Part shown: positions 53,190 to 61,655 of the stretch, one piece after another | How positions within the stretch are numbered: position 1 is the stretch's first letter | Layout: each line of letters opens with the position of its first letter | Assembly: GCA_024280945.1 (NCBI GenBank) | Contig: JAMXLO010000032.1 | Coordinates: forward strand, 1-64,000 | Source: Acetobacteraceae bacterium | GTDB taxonomy: Bacteria; Pseudomonadota; Alphaproteobacteria; Acetobacterales; Acetobacteraceae | Direction: 5' to 3' | DNA: 64,000 nucleotides | Notes under the pieces: generated by a model | Seen by the model: only the letters and a program-made list of their open reading frames with translations | Databases searched by the model: none | What the model was told of the DNA's origin: nothing | Program-made: the position numbers and the translations under genes

Positions 53190-54371
53190 TTACTGGGTGC
53201 CTTGAACCATCGCTCGTGTGTGACGGGCGATGACCAGCTCTTCATCGGTGGGGATAGCATAAGCGGGTAACGCCGAGTCGGCACGCGTCAACAAGGGGCC
53301 GCCGGATTGGTTGGCGGCTTCATCGATCGAGAACCCAAGCCACCGCAACCGGTGCAGCACCCTCGAGCGGATTTCCGGACTGCGCTCACCGATGCCGGCG
53401 GTGAATACCATCCCGTCGATGCCACCCAACGCGGCTGCCAGCGCGCCCGCCGTGCGTGCGACATGATAAACAAAATAATCCACCGCCAGCTTCGCCAGCG
53501 GAGCGCTGCTCGCCAACAGCGTGCGCATGTCGTTTGACACCCCGGACAGACCCTTCAGGCCGCAGTCGGCATAGAGGAACCGTTCGACGCGGCCGACATC
53601 CCAGCCCTTTTGCTGTTGCAGCCACAGGATCACGCCAGCATCGAGCGACCCGGATCGCGTGCCCATCGGCAACCCATCCAGCGCGGTGAATCCCATCGAG
53701 GAATCGATGCTGCGCCCGCCAGCGAGCGCACACATCGATGCACCCGACCCAAGATGCGCCACAACGACGCGGCCGAGTGCGATATCCGGCACCCGCTCAG
53801 CCAACGCGCCGCCGATGTACTCGTACGACAATCCGTGAAACCCATAGCGCCGCACACCTTCGCGATACAGCGCGTCGGGGATCGCGAACCGGTCCGCCAC
53901 TGGCGGATGGCCGCGATGAAAGCCGGTGTCGAAGCATGCCACGTGCGGCAGGCCGGCAAACAGATCCGACAGCGCCTTCAGCACCGCCACCGCCGGAGGA
54001 TTATGCAGCGGCGCCAGCGGCTCGAGTGCCTCGATCTTCGCCAGCGTGACGGAATCCACCAGCACCGGGGCCGCCATGTCGGGCCCGCCATGGACCACGC
54101 GATGACCGAACCCGATAAGCCCCCTTTTGTCCAAAGGACCGTCCGGCAGTTCCGCCAGCAGCGACAGGGCAGCGGCATGATCTTTCGTGGTCACCATCCG
54201 GTCGTGCAGCACCTTTCCGTCGGACGCAGCGACCTGCATTCGTCCTTCGCTGCCGATGCGTTCGATTTCGCCGCTTTGAAGTCGTGGCAGCGCATCGTCT
54301 CCGGCACCAAACACAGCAAATTTCAAACTGGAGGAACCGGCGTTCAGTACGCATAGGCGACGATCCTGCAT
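53190..54371 (-). CDS. ackA: Acetate kinase
   Basis: A 393-residue acetate/propionate kinase interconverting acetate plus ATP and acetyl phosphate. Signatures: 'VLNAGSSSLKFAVF' (6-19), 'GFGHRVVHGGPDM', 'YGFHGLSYEYIGGAL' and 'FTAGIGERSPEIRSRVL'. Complete. Neither pta nor a phosphoketolase gene is adjacent, so the partner enzyme is encoded elsewhere. Divergent from the molybdenum hydroxylase gene (73 bp). Confidence 0.95.
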   Translation of the reverse strand: MQDRRLCVLNAGSSSLKFAVFGAGDDALPRLQSGEIERIGSEGRMQVAASDGKVLHDRMVTTKDHAAALSLLAELPDGPLDKRGLIGFGHRVVHGGPDMAAPVLVDSVTLAKIEALEPLAPLHNPPAVAVLKALSDLFAGLPHVACFDTGFHRGHPPVADRFAIPDALYREGVRRYGFHGLSYEYIGGALAERVPDIALGRVVVAHLGSGASMCALAGGRSIDSSMGFTALDGLPMGTRSGSLDAGVILWLQQQKGWDVGRVERFLYADCGLKGLSGVSNDMRTLLASSAPLAKLAVDYFVYHVARTAGALAAALGGIDGMVFTAGIGERSPEIRSRVLHRLRWLGFSIDEAANQSGGPLLTRADSALPAYAIPTDEELVIARHTRAMVQGTQ

Positions 54372-54444
54372 CCCTCTTGGCCTTTCATATCCGGAGCGTG
54401 CATGGTTGGGGCCCGATCACAGACGAGCCCCGGAGACCGCGTCC

Positions 54445-56769
54445 ATGACCAAATTCGGCCTCGCCCAGTCAATCGCCCGCGTGGAGGATCCACGCCTGCT
54501 GAAAGGTGTCGGCCGCTATACGGATGATATCGTGCTGCCGGCAATGCTGCACGCGATTGTGCTGCGCAGTCCGCATGCGGCTGCCACGATCGACAGAATT
54601 GATACCACAGCCGCCGCCTCGGTGCCTGGAGTCAAGGCGATCTATACCGCTGCGGATTTGAAGGCAGACGGTCTCGGTCCCTTGCCCTGCGCAGCGCCGG
54701 TGCAGAACCGCGATGGCTCCGACATGGCGAACCCGCCACACCTGGCCCTCGCCGAGGGCGCGGTGCGCCATGTCGGTGATCCGGTCGCCTTCATCGTCGC
54801 AGACACCGCGGCAGCGGCCCGCGATGCCGCCGAGCTGATCAGCGTCGATTACACTGTGCAGTCCTCTATCGTTGATCTCGCCAAGGCAACTGAACCTGGT
54901 GCGCCGCTGGTGTGGCCCGAGGCCAGAAACAACATCGTGTTCGACTGGGGCATTGGTGATCAGGCCGCGACCGAGGCGTTGTTCGCTTCGGCGGCGCACG
55001 TGACCAGGCTGACCGTCGTCAACAATCGGGTCGTGGTCGCGTCCATGGAGGCGCGTGCCTCGATTGCCGAGTTCGATCAGGCAACCGGCCGCTGGACACT
55101 GTATGCCAACACCCAGGGGGGCTGGCTGATCAAGAACCTGATTGCGGCTGTATTCGCCACCGAGCCGGAGAAATTCCGTGTGATTACGCCGGATGTCGGT
55201 GGCGGCTTCGGGATGAAGGCGTTCCTGTATCCCGAGCATGCGCTGACCTGTTATGCGGCCCGCAAACTCGGGCGGCCGGTCAAATGGGCCTCGGAGCGCG
55301 GCGAGGCATTCGTGGCCGATACTCAGGGCCGCGACAACATCACCACCGGTGAACTGGCGATCGACAAGGACGGGAAGTTCCTCGCCCTGCGCACGCGCAA
55401 CCTCGCCAACATGGGCGCCTATCTCTCTACCTTCGCACCGTACATCCCGACACTTGCCGGAGGCGCCGTGTTGGCCGGCGTGTATGGCTTCCAGCAGATT
55501 TTTGCGAACGTCATCGGCGTGTTCACGCACACGGTTCCGGTGGACGCCTATCGGGGCGCCGGGCGACCGGAGAGCAACTACCTGCTGGAACGACTTGTCG
55601 ATGCAGCAGCGCGGGAGCTGAACATCGATCGCGCCGAACTCCGCCGCCGCAACATGGTGCCGTCATCGGCGATGCCGCATGCAACGCCGGTCGGCAAGAC
55701 CTATGACAGCGGCGACTTCGCGACCGTGCTGGATGCCGCGCTAAAGGAGATCGACTACACCAACTTCCCGGCGCGGCGCGCGGAGGCGGCGCGACGTGGC
55801 AAGCGGCGCGGCATCGGTCTCGCCTATTACCTTGAAGTCACCATGGGCGACCCGACAGAGCGCGCCGAGATCCGTTTCGCCGAGGATGGCAAAGTCGACC
55901 TGTATGTCGGCACGCAATCCACCGGTCAGGGACACGAGACAGGGTACATCCAGCTTACTTCCCAGCGGCTGGGGATCGACGCCGAGAAGATCCGCGTGCG
56001 GCAGGGTGACACTGACACGATTCCTGTCGGCGGGGGTACCGGCGGCTCGCGCAGCCTGTATTCCGAAGGCCAGGCGATCCTGATGACGGCCGATACGGTG
56101 ATCAACAAGGGCAAGCAGGCGGCCGCCGAAGCGTTGGAGGCAGCGCCGGCCGATATTGCATTCGATGACGGACGCTTTTCCATCGTTGGCACCGACCGCG
56201 CAATCGACATTATCGAACTGGCCGTGATGCAACGGCGGAGGGCGGCTGCTGGCGAGCAGGCTATCACGCTCGATGCCGCCGAAATCGCCACTGTCGCCGA
56301 GCACACATTTCCCAATGGCTGTCACATGGCCGAGGTGGAGATTGATCCCGACACCGGCGTGGTGGAGATCGTGCGTTATCGCGTATCCGACGACTTCGGC
56401 AAGACGGTGAACCCGATGATCGTGCGTGGCCAGGTGCATGGCGGGGTCGCCCAGGGCCTCGGCCAGGCGTTGGTCGAACGGACGGACTACGATCTGGAAA
56501 CCGGGCAGCTGTTGTCTGGCAGCTTCATGGATTACGCGCTGCCGCGTGCCAACGATCTGCCGGATATCGAGGTCGATCTGTTGGAAGTGCCCAGCGTCTC
56601 CAACCCGCTCGGGGTGAAGGGGGCCGGCGAAGCCGGTTCGGTCGGCAGCCCGCCGGCGTTGATCAACGCCATTATCGATGCGCTGTCAGCCGATGGTGTC
56701 ACGCATATCGATATGCCCGCAACGCCGGAGACCGTGTGGAGAGCAATGTCGATGGCCCGTGCCGCCTAG
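54445..56769 (+). CDS. Xanthine dehydrogenase/CoxL-family molybdopterin-binding large subunit
   Basis: A 774-residue molybdenum hydroxylase catalytic subunit from MTKFGLAQSIARVEDPRLL. Features are 'DVGGGFGMKAFLYPE', 'DAYRGAGRPESNYLLERLVD' and the catalytic Glu in 'GVKGAGEAGSVGSPP' near residue 730. The AYRGAGR motif lacks the AYXCSFR active-site loop of true CO dehydrogenase, so this is a form II/aldehyde- or purine-type enzyme. The FAD (CoxM) and 2Fe-2S (CoxS) subunit genes are absent on both sides, which is unusual. Confidence 0.92.
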   Translation: MTKFGLAQSIARVEDPRLLKGVGRYTDDIVLPAMLHAIVLRSPHAAATIDRIDTTAAASVPGVKAIYTAADLKADGLGPLPCAAPVQNRDGSDMANPPHLALAEGAVRHVGDPVAFIVADTAAAARDAAELISVDYTVQSSIVDLAKATEPGAPLVWPEARNNIVFDWGIGDQAATEALFASAAHVTRLTVVNNRVVVASMEARASIAEFDQATGRWTLYANTQGGWLIKNLIAAVFATEPEKFRVITPDVGGGFGMKAFLYPEHALTCYAARKLGRPVKWASERGEAFVADTQGRDNITTGELAIDKDGKFLALRTRNLANMGAYLSTFAPYIPTLAGGAVLAGVYGFQQIFANVIGVFTHTVPVDAYRGAGRPESNYLLERLVDAAARELNIDRAELRRRNMVPSSAMPHATPVGKTYDSGDFATVLDAALKEIDYTNFPARRAEAARRGKRRGIGLAYYLEVTMGDPTERAEIRFAEDGKVDLYVGTQSTGQGHETGYIQLTSQRLGIDAEKIRVRQGDTDTIPVGGGTGGSRSLYSEGQAILMTADTVINKGKQAAAEALEAAPADIAFDDGRFSIVGTDRAIDIIELAVMQRRRAAAGEQAITLDAAEIATVAEHTFPNGCHMAEVEIDPDTGVVEIVRYRVSDDFGKTVNPMIVRGQVHGGVAQGLGQALVERTDYDLETGQLLSGSFMDYALPRANDLPDIEVDLLEVPSVSNPLGVKGAGEAGSVGSPPALINAIIDALSADGVTHIDMPATPETVWRAMSMARAA

Positions 56770-57229
56770 CGGATAAGCGAGATAGGCTGCGAAACAGCAG
56801 TAGCTGGATAGGCGAAAGCGCGCCGCGCACGGTCGGGATGATTGCATAGAAAATCTACCACAGCCGCCGCCGTTCGCCCCGCCGACCCTGCCCCGATTCC
56901 CGCCCTCCTGTTATGCGGTCATGACGATCCAGAAGAGCGCTACGGGCAGGCTTGGCCCGATCAGTGCCTATTCGACGACGGCAAAACAGTAGAGCAGGCC
57001 GTTGCCTCCGGTGCTCCTGAGATCGTTTTGGCTGCAACCACCGTCGGGACCGCGCGAAGGATGCGATGAGTTCCATGATTTCGACGCGGCGTCATCGCGC
57101 AGTCCTTTGCGGTCGATATGCCCGACCATCGCCGCGCCTTGCGTGCTGCTCGTCCAATTGTGGCATGTCCGGTCTTCGCTGGGCGGGAATGTCAGACCAT
57201 CGGTCTGCGAACCGGCCAAGCTGAAGGCG
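56770..57229. other. Intergenic stretch without a convincing gene
   Basis: About 460 bp between the molybdenum hydroxylase stop and the cyclase remnant. Short open frames exist on both strands (for example a 75-codon one at 56842-57069, TTG start) but none has a ribosome site or recognisable sequence. It is probably decayed sequence continuing from the pseudogene to its right. Confidence 0.5.
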
Positions 57230-57784
57230 ATCCTGCGCGCCGTCGCACCAGCATCACGTTCAAGTCTCAGCACATACGCTCCTACCCTCCTACCGGCAGG
57301 GCGATATTCTTCAGCGCAAGTTCGCCGATTGGCTCGAAGTCCAAGTCGAGCCGGCCATGCACATGGTCTCGCACAGAGCGAGAGACGCAGATACCATCCA
57401 CCGGACACTCGGCTTCTAGCCGAGCGGCAACGTTAACTGCCTCGCCGTGGAGATCTGTGCCGTCAGGGATCGCATCGCCCAGGTCGATGCCGATACGGAA
57501 GCGAATGCGGCGCTCTGGCGGCTGATCGCCACCGGAGAGCACCATCGATGCTGTCGAACGCGATAAGAATCTCCACCAGTCTGCACGATTTTGCCGCCGA
57601 ACTCGCGGATTGCAGGGTCGATCAGAGCACGCCGAATAGTGCGAAGGCGGCGGCGCAATGTGCCGGCATCATCCAGGCCGTTGAGCCGACTATAGTTGGC
57701 CATATCAGCACGAGCGACAGCGATGAGCCTGCGGCCACCCGCGGCCTTGCCGGCGAGGTCCGAGCTGAGCCCACTCGCGCTCAT
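57230..57784 (-). pseudogene. Class III adenylate/guanylate cyclase, multiply frameshifted remnant
   Basis: Pieces of one cyclase domain lie in three frames. Piece 1 (MSASGLSSDLAGKAAGGRR, then 'LIAVARADMANYSRLNGLDD') runs to IVQTGGDS. A short shift near 57568 then gives LIAFDSIDG. A deletion near 57538-57541 removes about 17 residues before 'GGDQPPERRIRFRIGIDLGD', which continues through 'VNVAARLEAECPVDGICVSR' to LALKNIALPV. An 8-bp tandem duplication (CTCCTACC twice, 57279-57294) shifts the frame again before 'GAYVLRLERDAG'. The downstream TPR or effector domain usual for this family is missing. Non-functional. Confidence 0.82.
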
Positions 57785-57872
57785 TAGAGAACGGCAGCAC
57801 AACCCGACGTGAATCGGCAGTGCCGAGATTGACGGGACCGATGGCTCGATACCACCAGCAACGCCAACGAAC

Positions 57873-58340
57873 CTAGTCGCGAGACGGCTGGGCCTCCGGC
57901 CGGTCCCTCAGTACGTCCCTGATCTCCTCCAGCAAGACTTCCGTTATGGTGGGCCCGACAGGGCTTGCCTCCTCATGAAGTCGCAGACGCGTCAGCGCTT
58001 TGACCGCCCAGAAGATCGCGAAGCCAATGATGATGAAGCTGATGAGCGCGTTGATGAACAGGCCAAGGTTGAGGGTCGGCGCTCCAGCGTGCTGCGCATC
58101 GGCCAAGTTCGCGTAGTGCTGGCCATTGAGCGTGAAGAAGATGTCGGAGAAGTTTATTCCGCCGACCAGGAGTCCGAGGATCGGGTTGATCACGTCTTTC
58201 ACTAGGCTGTTCACCACGCCGGAGAATGCGGCGCCAACGATCATGCCAACAGCAAGATCTACGGCGCTGCCGCGCATGATGAAGGCGCGGAACTCGGTGA
58301 GCCAGGAGGGGGTCTTGAGCAATGCAAGTGAGGATGACAT
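57873..58340 (-). CDS. mscL: Large-conductance mechanosensitive channel MscL (copy 2)
   Basis: A complete 155-residue MscL, roughly three-quarters identical to copy 1 by eye, with the same periplasmic loop ('NGQHYANLADAQHAGAPTLN') and differences mostly at the N- and C-terminal ends ('EEASPVGPTITEVLLEEIRD'). It sits between two broken cyclase genes, so the surrounding DNA is decaying while this frame is intact. Divergence suggests an old duplication or a transferred paralogue rather than a recent tandem copy. Confidence 0.95.
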   Translation of the reverse strand: MSSSLALLKTPSWLTEFRAFIMRGSAVDLAVGMIVGAAFSGVVNSLVKDVINPILGLLVGGINFSDIFFTLNGQHYANLADAQHAGAPTLNLGLFINALISFIIIGFAIFWAVKALTRLRLHEEASPVGPTITEVLLEEIRDVLRDRPEAQPSRD

Positions 58341-58746
58341 GGGCAGGTCCTTCTCGCTGCCGAAGCTGGTGGCTTAAGAAGACTACTGGACGAGTGGAGA
58401 AGGAAGCGCGTCGAGAGGCCCGCAGTGGCCCGGCCGGCTTTCATACCGCGCCAGCGCCCCTCAGAGGCCGAGATAGGGCCACTGTGCACTGCCCGGAGAG
58501 AACCCTGCGGCCGCTCCGTGGAGCCCCTGTAGCGGCCCCAGCGTCAAGTACGGGCCAGGTGCAAGCAAACCTCCCGCGGTCAGCTGCTGACGTCGCTTCG
58601 GGACGACGCTGCTGACGGCGAAGGAGGCTGAAGCGGCGATGACTGATGAGCCGGAGCCTACAGCGCTTCTCGCTTGGGCGGCGCAAGGTCATGACGCCGT
58701 GCCGCTGCAGTGGTAATCTTCACCGGAAGCTGTAGCGGCGTGCGCC
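58341..58746. other. Intergenic stretch without a convincing gene
   Basis: About 400 bp upstream of mscL copy 2 and of the second cyclase remnant. It should contain the mscL promoter, but I could not single out -35/-10 boxes. No ORF here has a ribosome site or recognisable sequence. Confidence 0.45.
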
Positions 58747-59100
58747 ATGTCGTCAAGCAGCGCGAAGGGGACCGGCATATCCGGCGGGCGGAAGCTCGTT
58801 GTGGTCGTTCATGCCGACATCGTTGGATACAGCCGGCTCATCGGCGTGGATGATAGCGGCACACTGGAGCGGGTGCGGGCGCTCCGGCGCGAAGACCGAG
58901 GTCCTTACGTCGATGGCGGGACTGTGGACGTCGCCCCAGGTGTGGCCAATGAGCTCGATATGAAGAAGGGCGGCGTCACCCCTGTAGAGATTGCGCCTAT
59001 AGCCGTGCCGCAAGCAAACGGCCGACCGAAACTAGAAGCAGGCGCAGCTGACGCAAATCCTCCGAAGTCGGTCCGCGAAACCGAAGCGGCGACCCGGTAG
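58747..59100 (+). pseudogene. Truncated class III cyclase N-terminus joined to unrelated sequence
   Basis: The first 49 codons read as a cyclase N-terminus: 'GGRKLVVVVHADIVGYSRLI' followed by 'GVDDSGTLERVRALRRE'. The conserved continuation (I-D-P, then G-G-x-I-V-Q-T-G-G-D) is missing, and the frame runs for 68 more codons in sequence I do not recognise. After a TAG at 59098-59100 the same frame stays open for about 45 codons. It is best read as a deletion remnant. It belongs to the same family as the remnant at 57.2-57.8 kb, on the other side of mscL copy 2. Confidence 0.65.
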
Positions 59101-59388
59101 CTGGAACCAGCCCAGCCGCCACTTTCTGACTGGGGTCCGCCGCTGACCGACGGCAGCAACTGGACCACGACATATGTTCCGCTCGGCACCGGCGCCACTG
59201 CCCTGTCGATGGCAGGAACACCTTCTGTCCGATATTGACCGATGCATCGGCTGGTTCGAGCAAGCGCAACTGAGGCGCACAGAGTAGCAGAACGGGTGCC
59301 GAGTCTTTTTAAGCGGCACCCCGCCCGCTGCAGGACCTTCCCTCAAGACGTGAGGGAAGGTCTGCGATCTGCCGGGCAATCGAATCCG

Positions 59389-60150
59389 CTACTTGGTCCA
59401 GATGGCAGCGAACCGGTCTTGATTTGCAACACTGTAGCCGTTGACCAACTCGAGCCGATAGCCTTGACCGACGAGCTGGTCGAAGGTGGTTTGGTATTGC
59501 GCGGGCGTCAGGCCATGACGGGCCTGCCAAGCCGGCGCGTTGGTGATGTGACGGAAGATGGCGGCGTAGCGATCCTGAACTCCGTCGCTGTAGCCGCAGA
59601 CCACGACAGGCTTGTAGCCCTGCGTGGTAACAGTATTGAAGAATGCTTGGTATTCAGCAGCTGTGAGGCCGTGACGGGCCTGCCATGCTGGAGCGCCCTG
59701 TATCTTGCGCCAGATGGCCGCGTAGAGATCCTGACTGCCATCGAAATAGCCGCTGACCCAATCGAGCACATAGCCCTCGCTAGCGAACTGATCGAAGGCG
59801 GCTTGATATTGTGTAGCCGTGAGGCCATGGCGGGCAACCCAAGGACCAGTTGTGCCCTGTTGGAAGATGCAGGCAAAGCGTGGCCCAGCGCCGGTGGCGT
59901 ATCCATTGACAAGAACAGGGTGGTAGCCCTGCGCAGTGAGTTGGTTGAAGGTGTTCTGATAATCCGCGGCCGTTAGGCCGTGTCGAGCCTGCCAGGCCGG
60001 TGGGGAAGCAGTCTTCACCCAAAGCGCTGCGTAGAGCGTGGTCGCCCCGGCGTAGCCACTCACGTCCATCAGCTGCATGCCGTGATTGCCGACGTAATCG
60101 TTGAACGCTTCTTGGTAGTGTGCAGCGGTCAAGCCATGACGAGCGATCCA
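59389..60150 (-). repeat. Five tandem BTRD1-like repeat units in the serine hydrolase gene
   Basis: Units begin at residues 407, 459, 510, 562 and 614 of the encoded protein, spaced 51-52 residues (about 155 bp). The protein consensus is W-x-A-R-H-G-L-T-x-x-x-Y-Q-x-x-F then G-Y-x-x-x-x-V-x-G-Y. DNA identity between units is only moderate, so they are old duplications and not a fresh slippage array. Confidence 0.85.
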
Positions 60151-61368
60151 TCCACCGATAGGAATCTCCGGTGCGATATTGTCGAGATAGATGTTGGTAA
60201 CGACGTCTCGGAAGAACTGGCCAGGATTCCCAATCGGGGAGTTAGCCAAGACCACCAGTTCCATGTCGCGCGGCAGGAAATAGGTGAGGCTCTGCTCGGT
60301 CTGGCCCGCACCGGACTGCCAGAGGCCATTCTTGTTGTATAAAGTGCCGAGGGCCGTCGATTGTATGACGTCGATTCCAAAACCGTCGTCGAGCATGGCC
60401 TGGGCGGCCGCAGGTGACATGATCGTTCCCTGGCGCCGGAAGCAGCCCATCACGTCCAACAGGTCGTTAACCGACATGTGCCAGCCGGCTCCGCCGGACT
60501 CGCTGGTCAGGTCACCGGAGTTCCAGCCTGACGCAGGGGGGAAGTCGTAGGCGAGGGCGTCCGGGTCGGGATGCGTCAGAGTGGGGCCCGACACCCCGCT
60601 GGGCTGGAAGAGATGTTGTGCGACATATGCGGCATAGGCCGTGACAGTAGCGAAGTCCCAGTCCTGATCCTGCGTCGCCGCCGGAAATGTGGTGTTGGCG
60701 GGGATGGCGCCGTTCATCACCGGCAGCAAAATGCGGCAGATGCCGAAGTTCGTGTTTTGGTAGGAATAGGTGCCGAGGTTGGCCATGGTGACCCCGGCAG
60801 CAACCTCCGCCTTCATGGTCGGATAAGACATGTCAGAGCCGCTGATGCGGAACCCGGACCTGTGCGTCAGCAGCTGGGCGAAGGTGATTTTGTCGATATT
60901 GGGGCCTTTCGACCAGTAGGTCGGGAGATAGTCGATGATTTTCGTGGAGGGCAGCAGATTATGCGCCGCGAGCGTGCGGGTCATAGCGATCGCGGTGATA
61001 AGCTTGCTGCAGCTTGCAATATGCATGCGAACGGACTGCGCCCATGCCTCAGAACCATCGGAAGGTCGCTTGGCCCAGTTGACCTGAGCGGACGCGATCG
61101 GCTTGCCATGCTGACGGAGCTGCATCACGTAACCGGCAGTGTTATTGGCAAGTGCTGCGTTGAGCGCCGAGACAAAACCATCTGTGTTGAACGAGAGCGT
61201 GGTGCCTGCCGGCGCGCTACGCGCGACGAACGTCGTCGTCCCCTCCTCCAGCCCACGCGAGCTGATGACGCCGCGAGTGTGCGGCGGCTGCATGACATGG
61301 GCATTGGCGGCGGCACGGTCGAGAACGAAGCCACTGGGCCGGGCTGCGAGTTGTGCTGCGTCGCTCAT
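59389..61368 (-). CDS. Beta-lactamase-fold serine hydrolase with five C-terminal tandem repeats (BTRD1-like)
   Basis: A 659-residue protein starting MSDAAQLAARPSG behind GGGGGA. Residues 60-400 form a class C beta-lactamase/esterase fold: nucleophile Ser119-x-x-Lys122 in 'IASCSKLITAIAM', 'FAQLLTHRSGFRI', and Y-x-N at Tyr203/Asn205. From residue 407 there are five repeats of 51-52 residues, each opening W-x-A-R-H-G-L-T and ending in a G-Y..A-A-I/L-W/F block; I recognise these as Bacterial tandem repeat domain 1, known from fungal and bacterial polyglycine hydrolases. No obvious signal peptide. Substrate unknown: a protease or esterase role is more likely than antibiotic resistance. Confidence 0.85.
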   Translation of the reverse strand: MSDAAQLAARPSGFVLDRAAANAHVMQPPHTRGVISSRGLEEGTTTFVARSAPAGTTLSFNTDGFVSALNAALANNTAGYVMQLRQHGKPIASAQVNWAKRPSDGSEAWAQSVRMHIASCSKLITAIAMTRTLAAHNLLPSTKIIDYLPTYWSKGPNIDKITFAQLLTHRSGFRISGSDMSYPTMKAEVAAGVTMANLGTYSYQNTNFGICRILLPVMNGAIPANTTFPAATQDQDWDFATVTAYAAYVAQHLFQPSGVSGPTLTHPDPDALAYDFPPASGWNSGDLTSESGGAGWHMSVNDLLDVMGCFRRQGTIMSPAAAQAMLDDGFGIDVIQSTALGTLYNKNGLWQSGAGQTEQSLTYFLPRDMELVVLANSPIGNPGQFFRDVVTNIYLDNIAPEIPIGGWIARHGLTAAHYQEAFNDYVGNHGMQLMDVSGYAGATTLYAALWVKTASPPAWQARHGLTAADYQNTFNQLTAQGYHPVLVNGYATGAGPRFACIFQQGTTGPWVARHGLTATQYQAAFDQFASEGYVLDWVSGYFDGSQDLYAAIWRKIQGAPAWQARHGLTAAEYQAFFNTVTTQGYKPVVVCGYSDGVQDRYAAIFRHITNAPAWQARHGLTPAQYQTTFDQLVGQGYRLELVNGYSVANQDRFAAIWTK

Positions 61369-61655
61369 CGGATCCCCCACTGTGTTGACAATTTCAGTCA
61401 GTTGCGGTTCCAATACGATACACAATCATTAGGAGAGATGCACGCATTTCGTGGAGACTATCCAGAGTGTCCATGGCTAAAATTCGTATCGCCTAGCGAT
61501 GCCGCTTCCGGCGTCTTGCGCCGGTCGCGATGTATCCGCTCGCGCAAGTGATAGAGTAGGCCGTGCTCGGGAAGGTGCTCCTTGGGTCCCCCATCGTTTG
61601 GGATGGAGGGCCAAGGCCACACCGCCTGCACCGAAGCCGTTTTGTCATGCCAGTG

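Noticed and set aside
54445-56769. Carbon monoxide dehydrogenase large subunit
   Set aside because: The active-site loop reads AYRGAGR and lacks the AYXCSFR cysteine of true CoxL.
59389-60150. Tandem repeats as a CRISPR array or slippage minisatellite
   Set aside because: Unit length of about 155 bp, moderate DNA identity and an open reading frame with conserved protein consensus show they are protein domain repeats.
59389-61368. Antibiotic-resistance beta-lactamase
   Set aside because: The fold is class C-like but the repeat architecture and lack of a signal peptide fit esterase/peptidase relatives better; no resistance context.
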